Shown here in pieces: positions 53,740-63,198 of a DNA stretch of 64,000 nucleotides (positions are counted from its first letter, which is position 1; every line of letters starts with the position of its first letter). The position numbers and the translations under genes were made by a program. Under the pieces are notes generated by a model that ran no database searches, was not told where the DNA came from, and worked only from the letters and a program-made list of their open reading frames with translations. The stretch is from Olsenella sp. Marseille-P4559. Its GTDB lineage: Bacteria; Actinomycetota; Coriobacteriia; Coriobacteriales; Atopobiaceae. The stretch is taken from contig NZ_LR027573.1 in NCBI RefSeq assembly GCF_900605015.1, positions 239,418-303,417 of the forward strand. Direction: 5' to 3'.

Positions 53740-54679
53740 CAAGATCGCGAACAAGCAGGCCATCTGTGATGTGCTGATGGAAGCTGCCGAAAAAGACAGG
53801 GATGTCTGTGTCCTCTGCTCCGACTCGAGGGGCTCGGCCTCGCTTGCGCCCTTCTTTGACAGGTTCCCGAAGCAGGCCATCGAGGTCGGCATCGCCGAGC
53901 GGGACCTTGTCGGCATCGCTGCCGGCCTTGCCTCCTGCGGCAAGAAGCCCTTCGCAGCAAGCCCCGCAAGCTTCCTCACGACCCGCTCCTACGAGCAGGC
54001 AAAGGTCGATTGCGCCTACTCTGACACGAACGTGAAGCTCATCTGCATCTCCGGCGGCATCTCCTATGGTGCGCTCGGCATGTCCCATCACTCGGCACAG
54101 GACATCGCTGCCATGTCTGCCATACCGAACATGCGCGTCTACCTCCCGAGCGACCGCTTCCAGACGGCACGGCTCTTCGGCGCCCTGCTCGAGGACGAGC
54201 ACCCAGCCTACATCCGCGTGGGCCGCAATCCTGTCGAGGACGTCTACAGCGAGGATTCCTGCCCTTTCGAGATGGACAAGGCAACCTGGCTCAAAGGGGG
54301 TACCGACATCGCAATCGTCGCCACCGGCGAGTTCGTGCGCTCCGCGCTTGATGCTGCCGTTCTCCTCGAGAGGCAGGGCATCTCTGCCGCCGTCCTCGAC
54401 ATGTACTGCGTGAGGCCGCTCGACGAGGAGGCGGTCGTGAAGGCTGCCCAGAATGCGAAGGCTGTCCTCACCGTCGAGGAGCACTCGCCCTATGGAGGCC
54501 TCGGTGCACGCGTCGCCCAGACGGTCGCCTCCTCCTGCCCCCGCCTTGTCCAGAACCTCTCGCTTCCCGATGCCCCGGTCGTGACCGGCACCTCGAAGGA
54601 AGTCTTTGCCTACTACGGTCTCGATGCAGAAGGCATCGCTTCCTCTGCCACACAGCTTCTCGGGAAGGCAGCACAGTAG
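53732..54679 (+). CDS. Transketolase, C-terminal (Pyr) subunit
   Basis: 315 residues from ATG 53732 (AAGGAGGAG upstream). Catalytic glutamate in VGIAERDLVGIAAGLAS, SGGISYGALGMSHHSAQD and a C-terminal domain (LDMYCVRPLDEEAVVKAAQN). Together with the preceding subunit it transfers two-carbon units between ketose and aldose phosphates. Confidence 0.93.
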   Translation: MPNKIANKQAICDVLMEAAEKDRDVCVLCSDSRGSASLAPFFDRFPKQAIEVGIAERDLVGIAAGLASCGKKPFAASPASFLTTRSYEQAKVDCAYSDTNVKLICISGGISYGALGMSHHSAQDIAAMSAIPNMRVYLPSDRFQTARLFGALLEDEHPAYIRVGRNPVEDVYSEDSCPFEMDKATWLKGGTDIAIVATGEFVRSALDAAVLLERQGISAAVLDMYCVRPLDEEAVVKAAQNAKAVLTVEEHSPYGGLGARVAQTVASSCPRLVQNLSLPDAPVVTGTSKEVFAYYGLDAEGIASSATQLLGKAAQ

Positions 54680-54681
54680 CG

Positions 54682-56172
54682 ATGGGCGGGCTAATCCTTG
54701 CGATAGACCAGTCCACACAGGGCACGAAGGCACTCCTCTTCGAGGAAGACGGCTCCCTTCTTACGAAGACCTCCCATCCCCATACCCAGTATGTGGATGA
54801 GCGCGGCTGGGTCGAGCATGACGCAGAGGAGGTCCTCCGAAACGTCTGCTCCTGCGTGGCAGCCGTGATGGCAGACGCAGGAGCCACAGCCGAAGACATC
54901 GCTGCCTTCGGCATCTCGAACCAGCGCGAGACCTGCCTTGCTTGGGACAGGACCACAGGACGTCCCCTGGCACACGCAATCGTCTGGCAGTACGGACGCG
55001 CCGCTGCGCTCTGCGACGAGCTGGAAGAGGCACATCCCGGAGCCGTAGAGTTCGTCCAGGGGCGCTCGGGCCTCGCTCTTTCTCCCTACTTCTCGGCAGC
55101 AAAGATGTCCTGGATGCTCAAGAACGTGCCGGCAGTCGCTGAAGCTGCAAAGGCCGGCACGCTCTGCTTCGGCACGATCGACTCCTGGCTCGCCTACAGC
55201 CTCTGCGAAGGCCATCCCTTCGTGACAGAGCCTTCGAATGCCACAAGGACGCAGCTCCTGAACCTCGAGACAGCTCAATGGGACGAAGGGCTCCTCGATC
55301 TCTTCGGCATTCCCCGTGCAGCGCTCCCTAAGGTGCTGCCGTCCGATGCCCTCTTCGGCGTCTCGGACTTCAACGGCACGCTCTCAAATCCCATCCCGCT
55401 CCATGCGATGCTCGGAGACTCCCAGGCGGCGCTTGCTGCCCAGGACTGCCTTAAGCCGGGACAGGTGAAGGCAACCTACGGTACCGGCTCCTCTGTCATG
55501 CTCATGGCAGGAGATGCCCCCATCCGGAACACGCATGGCCTTGTCTCGAGCATTGCCTGGAGCCTCGAAGGGAAGCTCTCCTATGTGCTCGAGGGAAACC
55601 TCAACTACACAGGTGCCGTCGTCACTTGGCTGAAGGACCGGGTGCATATGATTCAGAGCCCTGACGAGCTCGAGGGGCTCATCCGCGAGGCCAACCCGAA
55701 CGACAGGAGCTACTTCGTCCCTGCATTCACGGGCCTCGGCGCCCCCTGGTGGGACAGCGCCGCCACGGGCATGCTCACGGGCGTCACGACGCTCACCGGT
55801 AGGGCAGAGATCGCGAAGGCCTGCACCGAGTGCATTCCCTACCAGATAGCGGATGTGCTCGATGCGCTCCGCGCCGATACTGGCCTTGCCTTGGAGGCGC
55901 TCAGGGCTGACGGCGGCGTCACGAAGAATGCCTGCCTCATGCAGTTCCAGGCAGACATGGCAAAAGCATCGGTCGAGGTCTCGAAGCTCGCCGAGCTCTC
56001 TGCTGCAGGCGCTGCCTTCGTGGCAGGACGTGCAGCTGACCTCTGGACCACGAATGCGATTCACGAGCGGTACGGACATGAGACCTACATGCCCCAGATG
56101 GCGGACGCGATGAGGAAGAGCAAGCGCGCAGGCTGGCAGGCGGCCCTTCGGCAGGCCTGCTGCCATAGCTGA
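54682..56172 (+). CDS. FGGY-family carbohydrate kinase, GlpK-like
   Basis: 496 residues. ATPase-fold start LILAIDQSTQGTKALLF; SNQRETCLAWDRTTGRPLAH, YFSAAKMSWML, FGTIDSWLAYSL, GDSQAALAAQ, YGTGSSVMLM, FTGLGAPWWD and DGGVTKNACLMQFQAD. These match the glycerol-kinase branch more than xylulokinase, yet the operon is for a keto-sugar, so a small ketose such as erythrulose or apulose is a candidate substrate. Starts three bases after the transketolase gene. Confidence 0.88.
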   Translation: MGGLILAIDQSTQGTKALLFEEDGSLLTKTSHPHTQYVDERGWVEHDAEEVLRNVCSCVAAVMADAGATAEDIAAFGISNQRETCLAWDRTTGRPLAHAIVWQYGRAAALCDELEEAHPGAVEFVQGRSGLALSPYFSAAKMSWMLKNVPAVAEAAKAGTLCFGTIDSWLAYSLCEGHPFVTEPSNATRTQLLNLETAQWDEGLLDLFGIPRAALPKVLPSDALFGVSDFNGTLSNPIPLHAMLGDSQAALAAQDCLKPGQVKATYGTGSSVMLMAGDAPIRNTHGLVSSIAWSLEGKLSYVLEGNLNYTGAVVTWLKDRVHMIQSPDELEGLIREANPNDRSYFVPAFTGLGAPWWDSAATGMLTGVTTLTGRAEIAKACTECIPYQIADVLDALRADTGLALEALRADGGVTKNACLMQFQADMAKASVEVSKLAELSAAGAAFVAGRAADLWTTNAIHERYGHETYMPQMADAMRKSKRAGWQAALRQACCHS

Positions 56173-56254
56173 CCCATCTGGGTAGAACAAGCAGCGGGTA
56201 GACGGTGCAGGGTCGGCAGGGAGCTGGCCCTGCCGCACAGGAAGGGGGATATGC

Positions 56255-57565
56255 ATGGCTGGATACAAGACCTTCACTTCGGCCGCCGATATGGGGCCCT
56301 ATGTCTCGAGGCTCATCCTCGAGCTCCCCGAGAAGGTACGAGCAGAGTTTGTAGACAAGGACGGCTTCAGCGTCTATGTGGAGCGCAAGGATGCAGAAAC
56401 CGGCGAAGTGGTGCTTGCAAAGGAGCATCACACCGACAAGCAGGCCTTCCTTTCCAAGGGCTATGTGGATGTGCTCTCCGCCTATGCCTCTGACGGAGAG
56501 GGCAACCACAAAGCAGAAGGCTCCTACATCGCGCTCGAGCTCCCCGAAGAGCGCCTCACAAAGAGGATCGATGGAGCGCTCACCCGTGGCTATATCCGTG
56601 CAATGAGCTTCCGCATCACGCAGACGAAGGCGATTCCCGCAGAGACGCCAGGCGAGGCTCCGCTTGTAGGCATGCTGTTTGATATCGATACGGGAGATGT
56701 CTGCCCCGACCTTGCAGGCTGGGACCTTACCGGCACCGGCATATTCGACGATATCGATATGAACTATGGCTTCTTCACGCCCGATCTCGTTGCCGTCAAT
56801 GCCGCACGTGCAGCACGTCCGCTTCCTCCTGTCGAGAAGGTACCACTCCTCGTCTGGCTCCATGGTGCAGGAGAGGGACAGGAGCCCTACCGTACCGTCA
56901 TGGGCAACCGCGTGACGGCACTCTCCTCCCCTGACATCCAAGAAAAGCTCGGCGGTGCCGCCTACATCCTTGCCCCTTCGAGCCCGACCTACTGGATGGA
57001 CTCAGGTTCGGGAGAAATCGCAGATGACAACAAGTCCATCTACACGAAGGCGCTGAAGACCTTGATCGACGAGTTCATAGAAGCGCATCCCAATATCGAC
57101 CACGAGCGCATCTACGTGGGCGGACTCTCGAACGGCGGATTCATGACCATGAGACTGGTGGCAGACTATCCGGGATTCTTTGCCGCAGGCGTCCCCGTCT
57201 GCGCACCATGGGTGGCATCCCTGGCAACAGACGACGAGATGGAATCGATTGCCAAGACGCCCCTCTGGTTCGTGCAGTCTGCTGACGACCCGATTGTGAC
57301 GGCAGATATCCATGCCTTGGCAGACTATGGGAGACTCAAGAAACTCGGCGCCACAGACGTGCATATCACCTGCTTCGACCACATCGAGGACGAGACTGGG
57401 CGCTACCATGACAAGTTCGGCCAGCCCCAGCGCTACATCGGCCACTTCGTCTGGATTCCTGCCTATCACGACACGATAAAGGCGGAGCTCGATGGCACGA
57501 ACGTGCTGATGGGCGGTGCCCCCGTCACCCTCTGGCAATGGGTCGGTCTCCATCGGCTGACGTAG
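56255..57565 (+). CDS. Alpha/beta-hydrolase, carboxylesterase/PHB-depolymerase-like
   Basis: 436 residues, no signal peptide. A ~180-residue N-terminal beta-rich domain, then a hydrolase with oxyanion loop VWLHGAGEG, nucleophile Ser in GGLSNGGFMT (~292), Asp in SADDPIVT and His near the C-terminus. Last gene of the sugar operon and followed by a terminator. Possibly an intracellular deacetylase or feruloyl/lactone esterase that releases the sugar; the N-terminal domain is not one I recognise. Confidence 0.82.
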   Translation: MAGYKTFTSAADMGPYVSRLILELPEKVRAEFVDKDGFSVYVERKDAETGEVVLAKEHHTDKQAFLSKGYVDVLSAYASDGEGNHKAEGSYIALELPEERLTKRIDGALTRGYIRAMSFRITQTKAIPAETPGEAPLVGMLFDIDTGDVCPDLAGWDLTGTGIFDDIDMNYGFFTPDLVAVNAARAARPLPPVEKVPLLVWLHGAGEGQEPYRTVMGNRVTALSSPDIQEKLGGAAYILAPSSPTYWMDSGSGEIADDNKSIYTKALKTLIDEFIEAHPNIDHERIYVGGLSNGGFMTMRLVADYPGFFAAGVPVCAPWVASLATDDEMESIAKTPLWFVQSADDPIVTADIHALADYGRLKKLGATDVHITCFDHIEDETGRYHDKFGQPQRYIGHFVWIPAYHDTIKAELDGTNVLMGGAPVTLWQWVGLHRLT

Positions 57566-57594
57566 GCTCAGAAAACACGCTTCCGTACACAGGC

Positions 57595-57627
57595 GGCTCG
57601 GCTCCTGATGAGCCGGGCCTCTCTTTT
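57595..57627 (+). terminator. Rho-independent terminator of the sugar operon
   Basis: A ten-base stem GGCTCGGCTC / GAGCCGGGCC with a five-base loop, followed by TCTCTTTT, 30 bases after the esterase stop. Confidence 0.8.
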
Positions 57628-57843
57628 CTGACCGCATCATTCCATAGGGGGCGCTCTTCTCTCTGCACCGCTTCCGGACTCCACGGACGATTATGTCTAC
57701 CACAACGGCCAAGGCCGCCCGCAAGATGCCGACGATGGCCAACGGGGACGCCACGGAGAAGGGCACGCAGCCCGAATGGGGGGCAAGGGCCGTCAGGTAT
57801 ATAATGGGCAAGGGGCCAAGCGGAAGAGTTCGAGGTGAGCGAC

Positions 57844-58155
57844 ATGTTCGCACGTATCATGCTGTGGGTCATATTCGCGGCGTTCGCCGCCATGACCGTC
57901 GCCTTCCTGTCCGGCCACGGGGCAAGCCTCATCGCAGGCTACAACACGGCCACCGAGGCGGAGAGGGAGACGGTGGATGAGAAAAAGCTGCTCCGGGTCA
58001 TGGGCGGGGGGATGCTCGTGGCCACACTCGTCATTTTCGTCTTGGCGCTACTGGGGGAGAGGGTCCCTACGGCATTCGTGTACGTGGCGATTGCCATCAT
58101 TGGGGTCGATTGCGCTGCTATGGTCTACCTCGCGAACACGAGGTGCAAGAAGTAG
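57844..58155 (+). CDS. DUF3784-like small membrane protein
   Basis: About 103 residues from ATG 57844 (GAGGTGAG upstream; a GTG nine bases earlier is the alternative). Three membrane helices: IMLWVIFAAFAAMTVAFLSG, MGGGMLVATLVIFVLALL, TAFVYVAIAIIGVDCAAMV. The GAGLIAGYNT-like loop (SLIAGYNTATEAERE) between helices is typical of DUF3784. A TATAAT box lies at 57800-57805. Function unknown. Confidence 0.8.
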   Translation: MFARIMLWVIFAAFAAMTVAFLSGHGASLIAGYNTATEAERETVDEKKLLRVMGGGMLVATLVIFVLALLGERVPTAFVYVAIAIIGVDCAAMVYLANTRCKK

Positions 58156-58226
58156 CTGTAAGCTACCCGCGATACTGTTACCGATACCGTTGCTTTCGCT
58201 AGTTTCGACCCATTGGGAAAGAAGAA

Positions 58227-58262
58227 GCCCTGAACTGTTTGTACGGTTCAGGGCTTTGTTCT
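58227..58262 (+). terminator. Rho-independent terminator after the DUF3784 gene
   Basis: Perfect nine-base stem GCCCTGAAC / GTTCAGGGC, loop TGTTTGTAC, then TTTGTTCTT. It ends one base before the tRNA-like attachment sequence. Confidence 0.88.
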
Positions 58263-58307
<45 letters not shown>

Positions 58308-58558
58308 TGAACCCGGGGCGCTCGTCGTCAGGCCCAGCGTTTGCCCCCGCTTCCAAAAGGCCAGCTCAGAGGTGGAGGACTCGTGTTCTTCCCAACCCCT
58401 CTTTGCATGGCTCGTCACGTTTTTCACTACTTCCAACAACGCGTTGGTGGTCATTTGGTGGTCACGTTTGGTGGTCAAATGGTGGTCAAATGGTGGCCTC
58501 GGCACACACGCGAAGGGAGCAAGACAATGTCAGAGAGCTCAACTACACCACCCGCAGC

Positions 58559-59803
58559 ATGAGGCGCCGCCGGGGCACGGACATGTGGGAGGTTAGCCTC
58601 TCCCATACCAACCCGCTCACGGGCGAGGTCGTGCGCAGCTACCACACGGTGGAGGGCAAGACCGAGAAACAGGCCGCCAAGAGGCGCGACGAGCTGATCC
58701 TCGACCTTGAGCGCAAGGGCGGGACGCTGGCCACGGGCATGACCGTGCGCGAGTTCATGGAGAGCTTCGTGGACTACAAGGAGCAGTCCGGGACAATCGA
58801 GCCCTCCGCGGTCCGCGACTACCGCGGCCAGGCGAAGCTCATAGCCAAGTACATCGGCACGGAGAGGCTCACGTCGGTCACCATCGGCACGGTGAACGAC
58901 TGGATGGCCCGCATGACCAAGGACGGCTGCGCGCCCAAGAGCGTGGCCAAGCCCTTCCGCCTGCTCAAGCAGGCCATGAGGCCCAAGACCTCATCACCAA
59001 GAACCCCTGCGACTTCTGCAAGCCGCCCAAGCGGGTCAAGACGCCAATAAACGCCCTCAACCGAGACGACCGCACCCGCATGATGCGCCTGGCGGTGGCG
59101 GCCCAGCCCTCCCCGCTCGGCATGGCCATAGAGCTCGCGCTCACCACCGGCATGAGGCGCGGCGAGGTCTGCGCCCTCAGGTGGTCCGACCTGGGCGATG
59201 ACGGAACGATCACGGTCTCCCACGCCCTGGGCAACGCCGAGGGCGGCTTCTACCTCAAGGAGCCCAAGACGGACAGCTCGGAGCGGACGATCCCCCCTCA
59301 CCCGCCACACCTTCCAAACGCTCAGGTCCATGCGGGCGGAGTGGCTGCGCCGCGCAGCCGAGTTCGGCCTCTCGGGCGACTCCTTCGTCCTGGGCACCCA
59401 GGAGCCGGAGAGCCGACCCTACAACCCACCCAGCTCGGCAAGGACTTCGCCGCCTTCTGCAAGATGAACGGCTTCCGCTGCACCTTCCACGACCTCAGGC
59501 ACACCTTCGCCACCATGATGATCGCGGCGGGCACGGACGTCCGCACGGTGGCGAGCTACCTGGGCCACGCAAGCGTGTCCATGACCCTCAACATCTACGC
59601 CGACGTGGACCCGGACGCCAAGAAGGCGGCAGTCTCCAAGGTCGACCGCCTGCTTCGACGTGAACATGGCGGCGGCCTCGCCCATCGAGTGCGACCTCTT
59701 CGGCAACGAGCCCGCCCCGCAGCCCCAAGGCCTCACCTTCACGGCGGACCAGCTCGAAGCCATGCTCGCCCAGGCCAGGACCTGGCAGGCAGGCGCGGCG
59801 TAA
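58559..59803 (+). pseudogene. Tyrosine-recombinase integrase with four frameshifts
   Basis: A complete phage-type integrase can be assembled from three frames: AP2-like arm-binding start (MWEVSLSHTNPLTGEV), core-binding domain (MTVREFMESFVDYKEQSGTI), then the catalytic domain with Arg in LTTGMRRGEVCALRW, His-x-x-Arg in FHDLRHTFATMM and YLGHASVSMTLNIYADV with the Tyr nucleophile. Frameshifts near 58981, 59290 (a run of six C), 59420 and 59650. Starts 250 bases from the tRNA-derived site. Sequencing error is possible for the homopolymer positions. Start uncertain. Confidence 0.85.
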
Positions 59804-59918
59804 GGTCACGGAATGTGACCTTAGAGAATGCGTCCCTTCGAGATCACAGACTGTGACCTCGAAGACGGGAGAGGCGGCACGTTGATACAATCTTGAAGTC
59901 ACAATCTGTGGCTTCAAG
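59802..59918. promoter_or_regulatory. Three palindromes upstream of the ORF6N gene
   Basis: Centres at 59812 (AAGGTCAC/GTGACCTT, perfect), 59850 (TTCGAGATCACA/TGTGACCTCGAA, one mismatch) and 59905 (CTTGAAGTCACA/TGTGGCTTCAAG, one mismatch). The last ends at the base before the longer candidate start 59919. They share the core TCACA-N3-5-TGTGA and look like operators for a dimeric regulator. Confidence 0.65.
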
Positions 59919-59933
59919 ATGGGAAGGGGCAAC

Positions 59934-60929
59934 ATGGAAGAGGACGAGAGCAGGGTGACTGGTACGAACGCATCGGAAGATGAGTCAGCCTATATAGTCC
60001 CCGTCACGGACGCCCAGATACGAAGCCTCATCTACATCGTCCGAGGCCACCAGGTCATGCTCGACAGCGACCTAGCCGAATTATATGGAGTGGAGACAAA
60101 AGTTCTCAATCAGGCGGTGAGTAGGAACCCACGGCGATTCCCCGAGGGTTTCTGCTTCAGGCTGGCAAAGCAGGAAGTCGAAAACTTGAAGTCACAAATT
60201 GTGACTTCAAGTGAGGACGGTTGGGGCGGAAGAAGAAAGCCACCCCGCGTCTTCACCGAGCAGGGCGTCTCCATGCTTTCGGCTGTCCTGCGCAGCAACA
60301 CGGCAATCGACGTCAGCGTCCGCATCATGAATGCCTTCGTGGAGATGCGCCACTTCATAGCCTCAAACGCGACCATGTTCGGGCAGATCCGCGACATGGA
60401 ACGACACCAGATCGCCTACCAGCAGAGGACCGATGCCCGCCTCGACAGCATGGACGAGCGCTTCGAGCGCGTCTTCGACTACATGGACGCCCACGAGGAG
60501 CCCACGCAGAAGGTCTTCTTCGAGGGCCAGGTCTGGGACGCGTTTGAGCTCTTGGTCTCCCTCGTGCAACGTGCAAAAGAGTCAATCATCCTTATCGACG
60601 GCTACACCGACGCGGGGACCCTCAACATCCTGGCGAAGAAGAACGAGGGCGTGGCCGTTACCATCTGGACCCATCCCAAGGCGAGGCTCACCGCCAAGGA
60701 CGTCGAAACCTTCAACGCGCAGTATCCCGAGCTCACGGTCAGGCGCACGGAGTCCTTCCACGACCGCTTCCTCATCCTCGACGGCATGGAAGCCTGCCTC
60801 GTCGGCGCATCCCTCAAGGATGCGGGCAAGAAGGCCTTCGGCATCACGAGGATCGAGGACAACGAAATTGTGCAAGCAATCCTGGAGAGGCTGGGCCAAG
60901 GAGAAGATAAGGCTCTTCCGCGTTTCTGA
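59934..60929 (+). CDS. ORF6N-domain DNA-binding protein with C-terminal PLD-like domain
   Basis: About 331 residues from ATG 59934 (GGAAGGGG upstream). ORF6N domain at ~20-105 (VMLDSDLAELYGVETKVLNQ, RRFPEGFCFRLAKQEVE, then VFTEQGVSMLSAVLRS). A coiled-coil linker (~135-170), then a phospholipase-D-like fold lacking the usual HxK pair but with HDRFLILDGMEACLVGASL. ORF6N proteins are phage anti-repressor-type regulators found on integrated elements. The ORF6N residues LKSQIVTSS are encoded by a perfect palindrome of the same type as the upstream operators. Confidence 0.85.
   Translation: MEEDESRVTGTNASEDESAYIVPVTDAQIRSLIYIVRGHQVMLDSDLAELYGVETKVLNQAVSRNPRRFPEGFCFRLAKQEVENLKSQIVTSSEDGWGGRRKPPRVFTEQGVSMLSAVLRSNTAIDVSVRIMNAFVEMRHFIASNATMFGQIRDMERHQIAYQQRTDARLDSMDERFERVFDYMDAHEEPTQKVFFEGQVWDAFELLVSLVQRAKESIILIDGYTDAGTLNILAKKNEGVAVTIWTHPKARLTAKDVETFNAQYPELTVRRTESFHDRFLILDGMEACLVGASLKDAGKKAFGITRIEDNEIVQAILERLGQGEDKALPRF
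60184..60212. repeat. Perfect palindrome inside the ORF6N coding sequence
   Basis: Fourteen-base arms ACTTGAAGTCACAA / TTGTGACTTCAAGT around one central A, in frame within the ORF6N domain. Same core as the three upstream palindromes, 290 bases from the nearest. Confidence 0.8.
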
Positions 60930-60965
60930 TATGAGAGTTTCACTGTCAAGCGGTAATCGACAACT

Positions 60966-60993
60966 GGGGGCCCGCCGGTGCGGGTCCCCTTTT
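60966..60993 (+). terminator. Rho-independent terminator after the ORF6N gene
   Basis: Ten-base stem GGGGGCCCGC / GCGGGTCCCC (one G-T pair) with a four-base loop, followed by TTTTC. Confidence 0.8.
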
Positions 60994-61005
60994 CGTTGTT
61001 CCCTG

Positions 61006-61491
61006 TCACCCTCCCGCCGCCGGCGGCGTCCCTGGCATGGTCCCATGGACGCGCGTGTGCGAGTCTGACATCCGCGTGTTGGCTAACGCATTCCGACTCT
61101 CCGGCTGGGGGTTGCCGCCCGTCCAGTCACGCCTGTCGGCGCAGGCCTCGCATAGGAATCTCGCGGATCCCCCCACGGGCCGTCGTCGCCGCCGGCGGCG
61201 GGAGGGCGGCCCCCTACGAGGCCGCGGCGGCGAGCACCCGGGCGGCCTCTCGTGGCGCCAGGCGGCCTCCACGAGCAGCCTCCTCACGTGGGGGTTCCCG
61301 GCCCTCGTGATCCCGCCCCTGCTCGCCGACTCGCCGCTCGAGGACTCCGGGGGCACGAGCCCGACGAGGGACATGAGGGCCCTCGCCGAGCGGAAGCGGG
61401 ACAGGTCGCCGCACTCGACGGCGACGGAGAAGGCCGTGGGCGCGGGGACGCCCCCGACGAGCTTGTTGATGTTCACTAAGAAGTGACGCAA
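61006..61491 (-). mobile_element. IS110-family transposase fragment
   Basis: Residues ~18-85 read as the C-terminal Transposase_20 domain: FSVAVECGDLSRFRSARALM, LVGLVPPESSSGES, then GGITRAGNPHVRRLLVEAAW. The N-terminal DEDD catalytic part and the true C-terminus are missing; after RHERPPG the frame becomes unrelated Arg/Pro-rich sequence. A remnant, less altered than the IS3 and IS21 relics beside it. Confidence 0.75.
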
Positions 61492-61520
61492 AGGGGGTGG
61501 TATCGTTTTTCCGCACCTTG

Positions 61521-62340
61521 CTACCAGGCTGCCAGGCCCAAGCTCTGCCTGTGTTGTAGGGGGCTCATCGAGCCCAGCGGGCGCTTGGCCCTCGTCTTGT
61601 CGTGACGTTCCATACAGGCGCCTGTCTTCTCCCTGGGCTCATCCGATGCGGCGCCCGCCCAGTCCCTGCCATGGAGCATCCCGGCCTCCATGGTGCCGAG
61701 GAGGCCCCCCATGCGAGGGTCGTCAGGGCTGCGCCCCTTGCGTGGCATGGGGCGTGTGGTGCCGGCCTTCGCGCAGACGGGGATCCACCCAGGCCAGCGG
61801 CAGCGACGGCCGCAGCCCGAACGGGTCGCAGGATGGCGGCGCCCTCCGGCCGCCGTGGTGGCCAAGGCCGCCTCGAGCGTGGGGCCGGCCACTTCGGCGT
61901 CGGGGGAGGCCGGGGCCGCCCGGCTTGCGGTGGCGCCGCCGAAGCGGTCCGAGACCGGGCCCAGGCAGAGCCTGCCGGCTGGCATCGAGGGCCGCGCGGC
62001 ATCGGTGGGCCACAGGAGGTCGGGAGGTCCGGCCCCGAAGCCCTGGCGGGCCTTGTCACCGGGATGCCTTGGGGCCTCGCCCCCATAGGGGCCGCAGGCC
62101 CTTCTGGGCTTCGCCTTGCCGCGCGCCCCAAGCCTCTCCCCTGCCATCGTCCGCCCTGTCCTGCGCCCGCCGATGACACGCCCCTGTGCCTTGGGCCCGT
62201 CGTGAGTGCGACGCCTTCCGCAGGTGCCGCCGCTGGCGTCGAGAGCGGCGCAAGCCGGCTCCCGCAATCCGGCACCCCCGTCCCCGGCGGCGATGGGAGG
62301 GAGCTGGCACTGGCGGCCCGACCGGGCCATGCCGGGCGCC
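61521..62340 (-). mobile_element. IS3-family OrfB transposase relic, hypermutated
   Basis: An uninterrupted frame whose order of blocks matches IS3 OrfB to its end: APGMARSGRQCQ, ALDASGGTCGRRRTHD, LLWPTD (catalytic region normally WLTDITEF), MGGLLGTMEAGMLHGRDWAG (normally MEGFFGTMKVEMFHGRDW) and SMSPLQHRQSLGLAAW. Almost every departure from the family is a change reachable by A-to-G or T-to-C. The DDE residues are partly lost. It is dead although no stop codon is present. Confidence 0.75.
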
Positions 62341-62424
62341 GAGGGAGGCTCGCACGGCCCCCGTTTGGGGCGCAGCGACCCAGTCGGTGGGGCCTCCCCT
62401 CCGTTCGCGGGCTCGCTTGTGTGT

Positions 62425-63198
62425 TTAGTCAAGCCTGACTTTTGGTTTTGAGCGCGGATTCCTTTCGGGTCCGCGCATGAGACTTCTTCGGGTCTCGTCA
62501 CGGGCGCGCCGCCGTCCCCACCTCCCAGGCTTCCCCAGCATGAGGCCCTCCCCGGGCCTGTGGCTGGGTCCGCCGGACCCCACGGGCCTGCCGTGGCGCG
62601 CGACGCGGCCCACGACCGCGGCCGCGGGCCTGCCGTCGGCGAGGGCCGTGCCCCACCGGCCGGACCCGGCGTCGGCGGCGGATGTGGCGCCCCTCCCCTC
62701 GTAGCTCTCGGAGGTCACCTGGCAGGGCAGCCCTGCGCCGCCCGCGTCAAGGGGCGCGCAGCCGGACTCGCCCAGGACGGGGGGCCTTGCCCTGGCGACG
62801 TCCGCGAGCGGCCCGTCGGGCGTGCTCTCCCCCCTGGCCTTCCCCAGCCGGGGCACCGGCCGCGCGGCCTGCCAGAGCCCCGCCGGGTGGCCCGCCGAGG
62901 CCGCCGCGATGCCGAGGGCCGTGGCCATGTGGGCCCTGCCGCGCCCCGTCCGGCCGCGGGAGGCGAGGTCCCCGGCGTCGCGCGCGAATGCCAGCGAGCA
63001 CGTCCCGTCGCGCCCCCAGCCGTCGGGGAGGGCCGCGTCCGGCCGGTCGAAGGCGTCGGGCGCCCTGGGCACGGGGAACCCCGCCTGCCGGAGCGGCCTC
63101 GCCCCCTTCGCCCTGTCGCGGCGGGCGGTCTCCGACCCGGGCGTCGCCGTGCATGCCGCCGCCCGCCCCGGCGTCGCGGAGGCGAGGAGGGCATCCAT
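62425..63198 (-). mobile_element. IS21-family IstB ATPase relic, hypermutated
   Basis: The full length of IstB is recognisable: MDALLASATPGRAAAC, RQAGFPVPRAPDAFD, LPDGWGRDGTCSLAFARDA, HMATALGIAAASAG, LGESGCAPLDAGGAGLPCQV (normally LDEFGYVPLD...), SGRWGTALADGRPAAAVVGR, GPSHRPGEGLMLGKPGR. Walker A reads GRTGRGRAH: Lys to Arg and Thr to Ala, each a single A-to-G. Catalytically dead. In frame with IstA above it, with no stop between. Confidence 0.8.
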
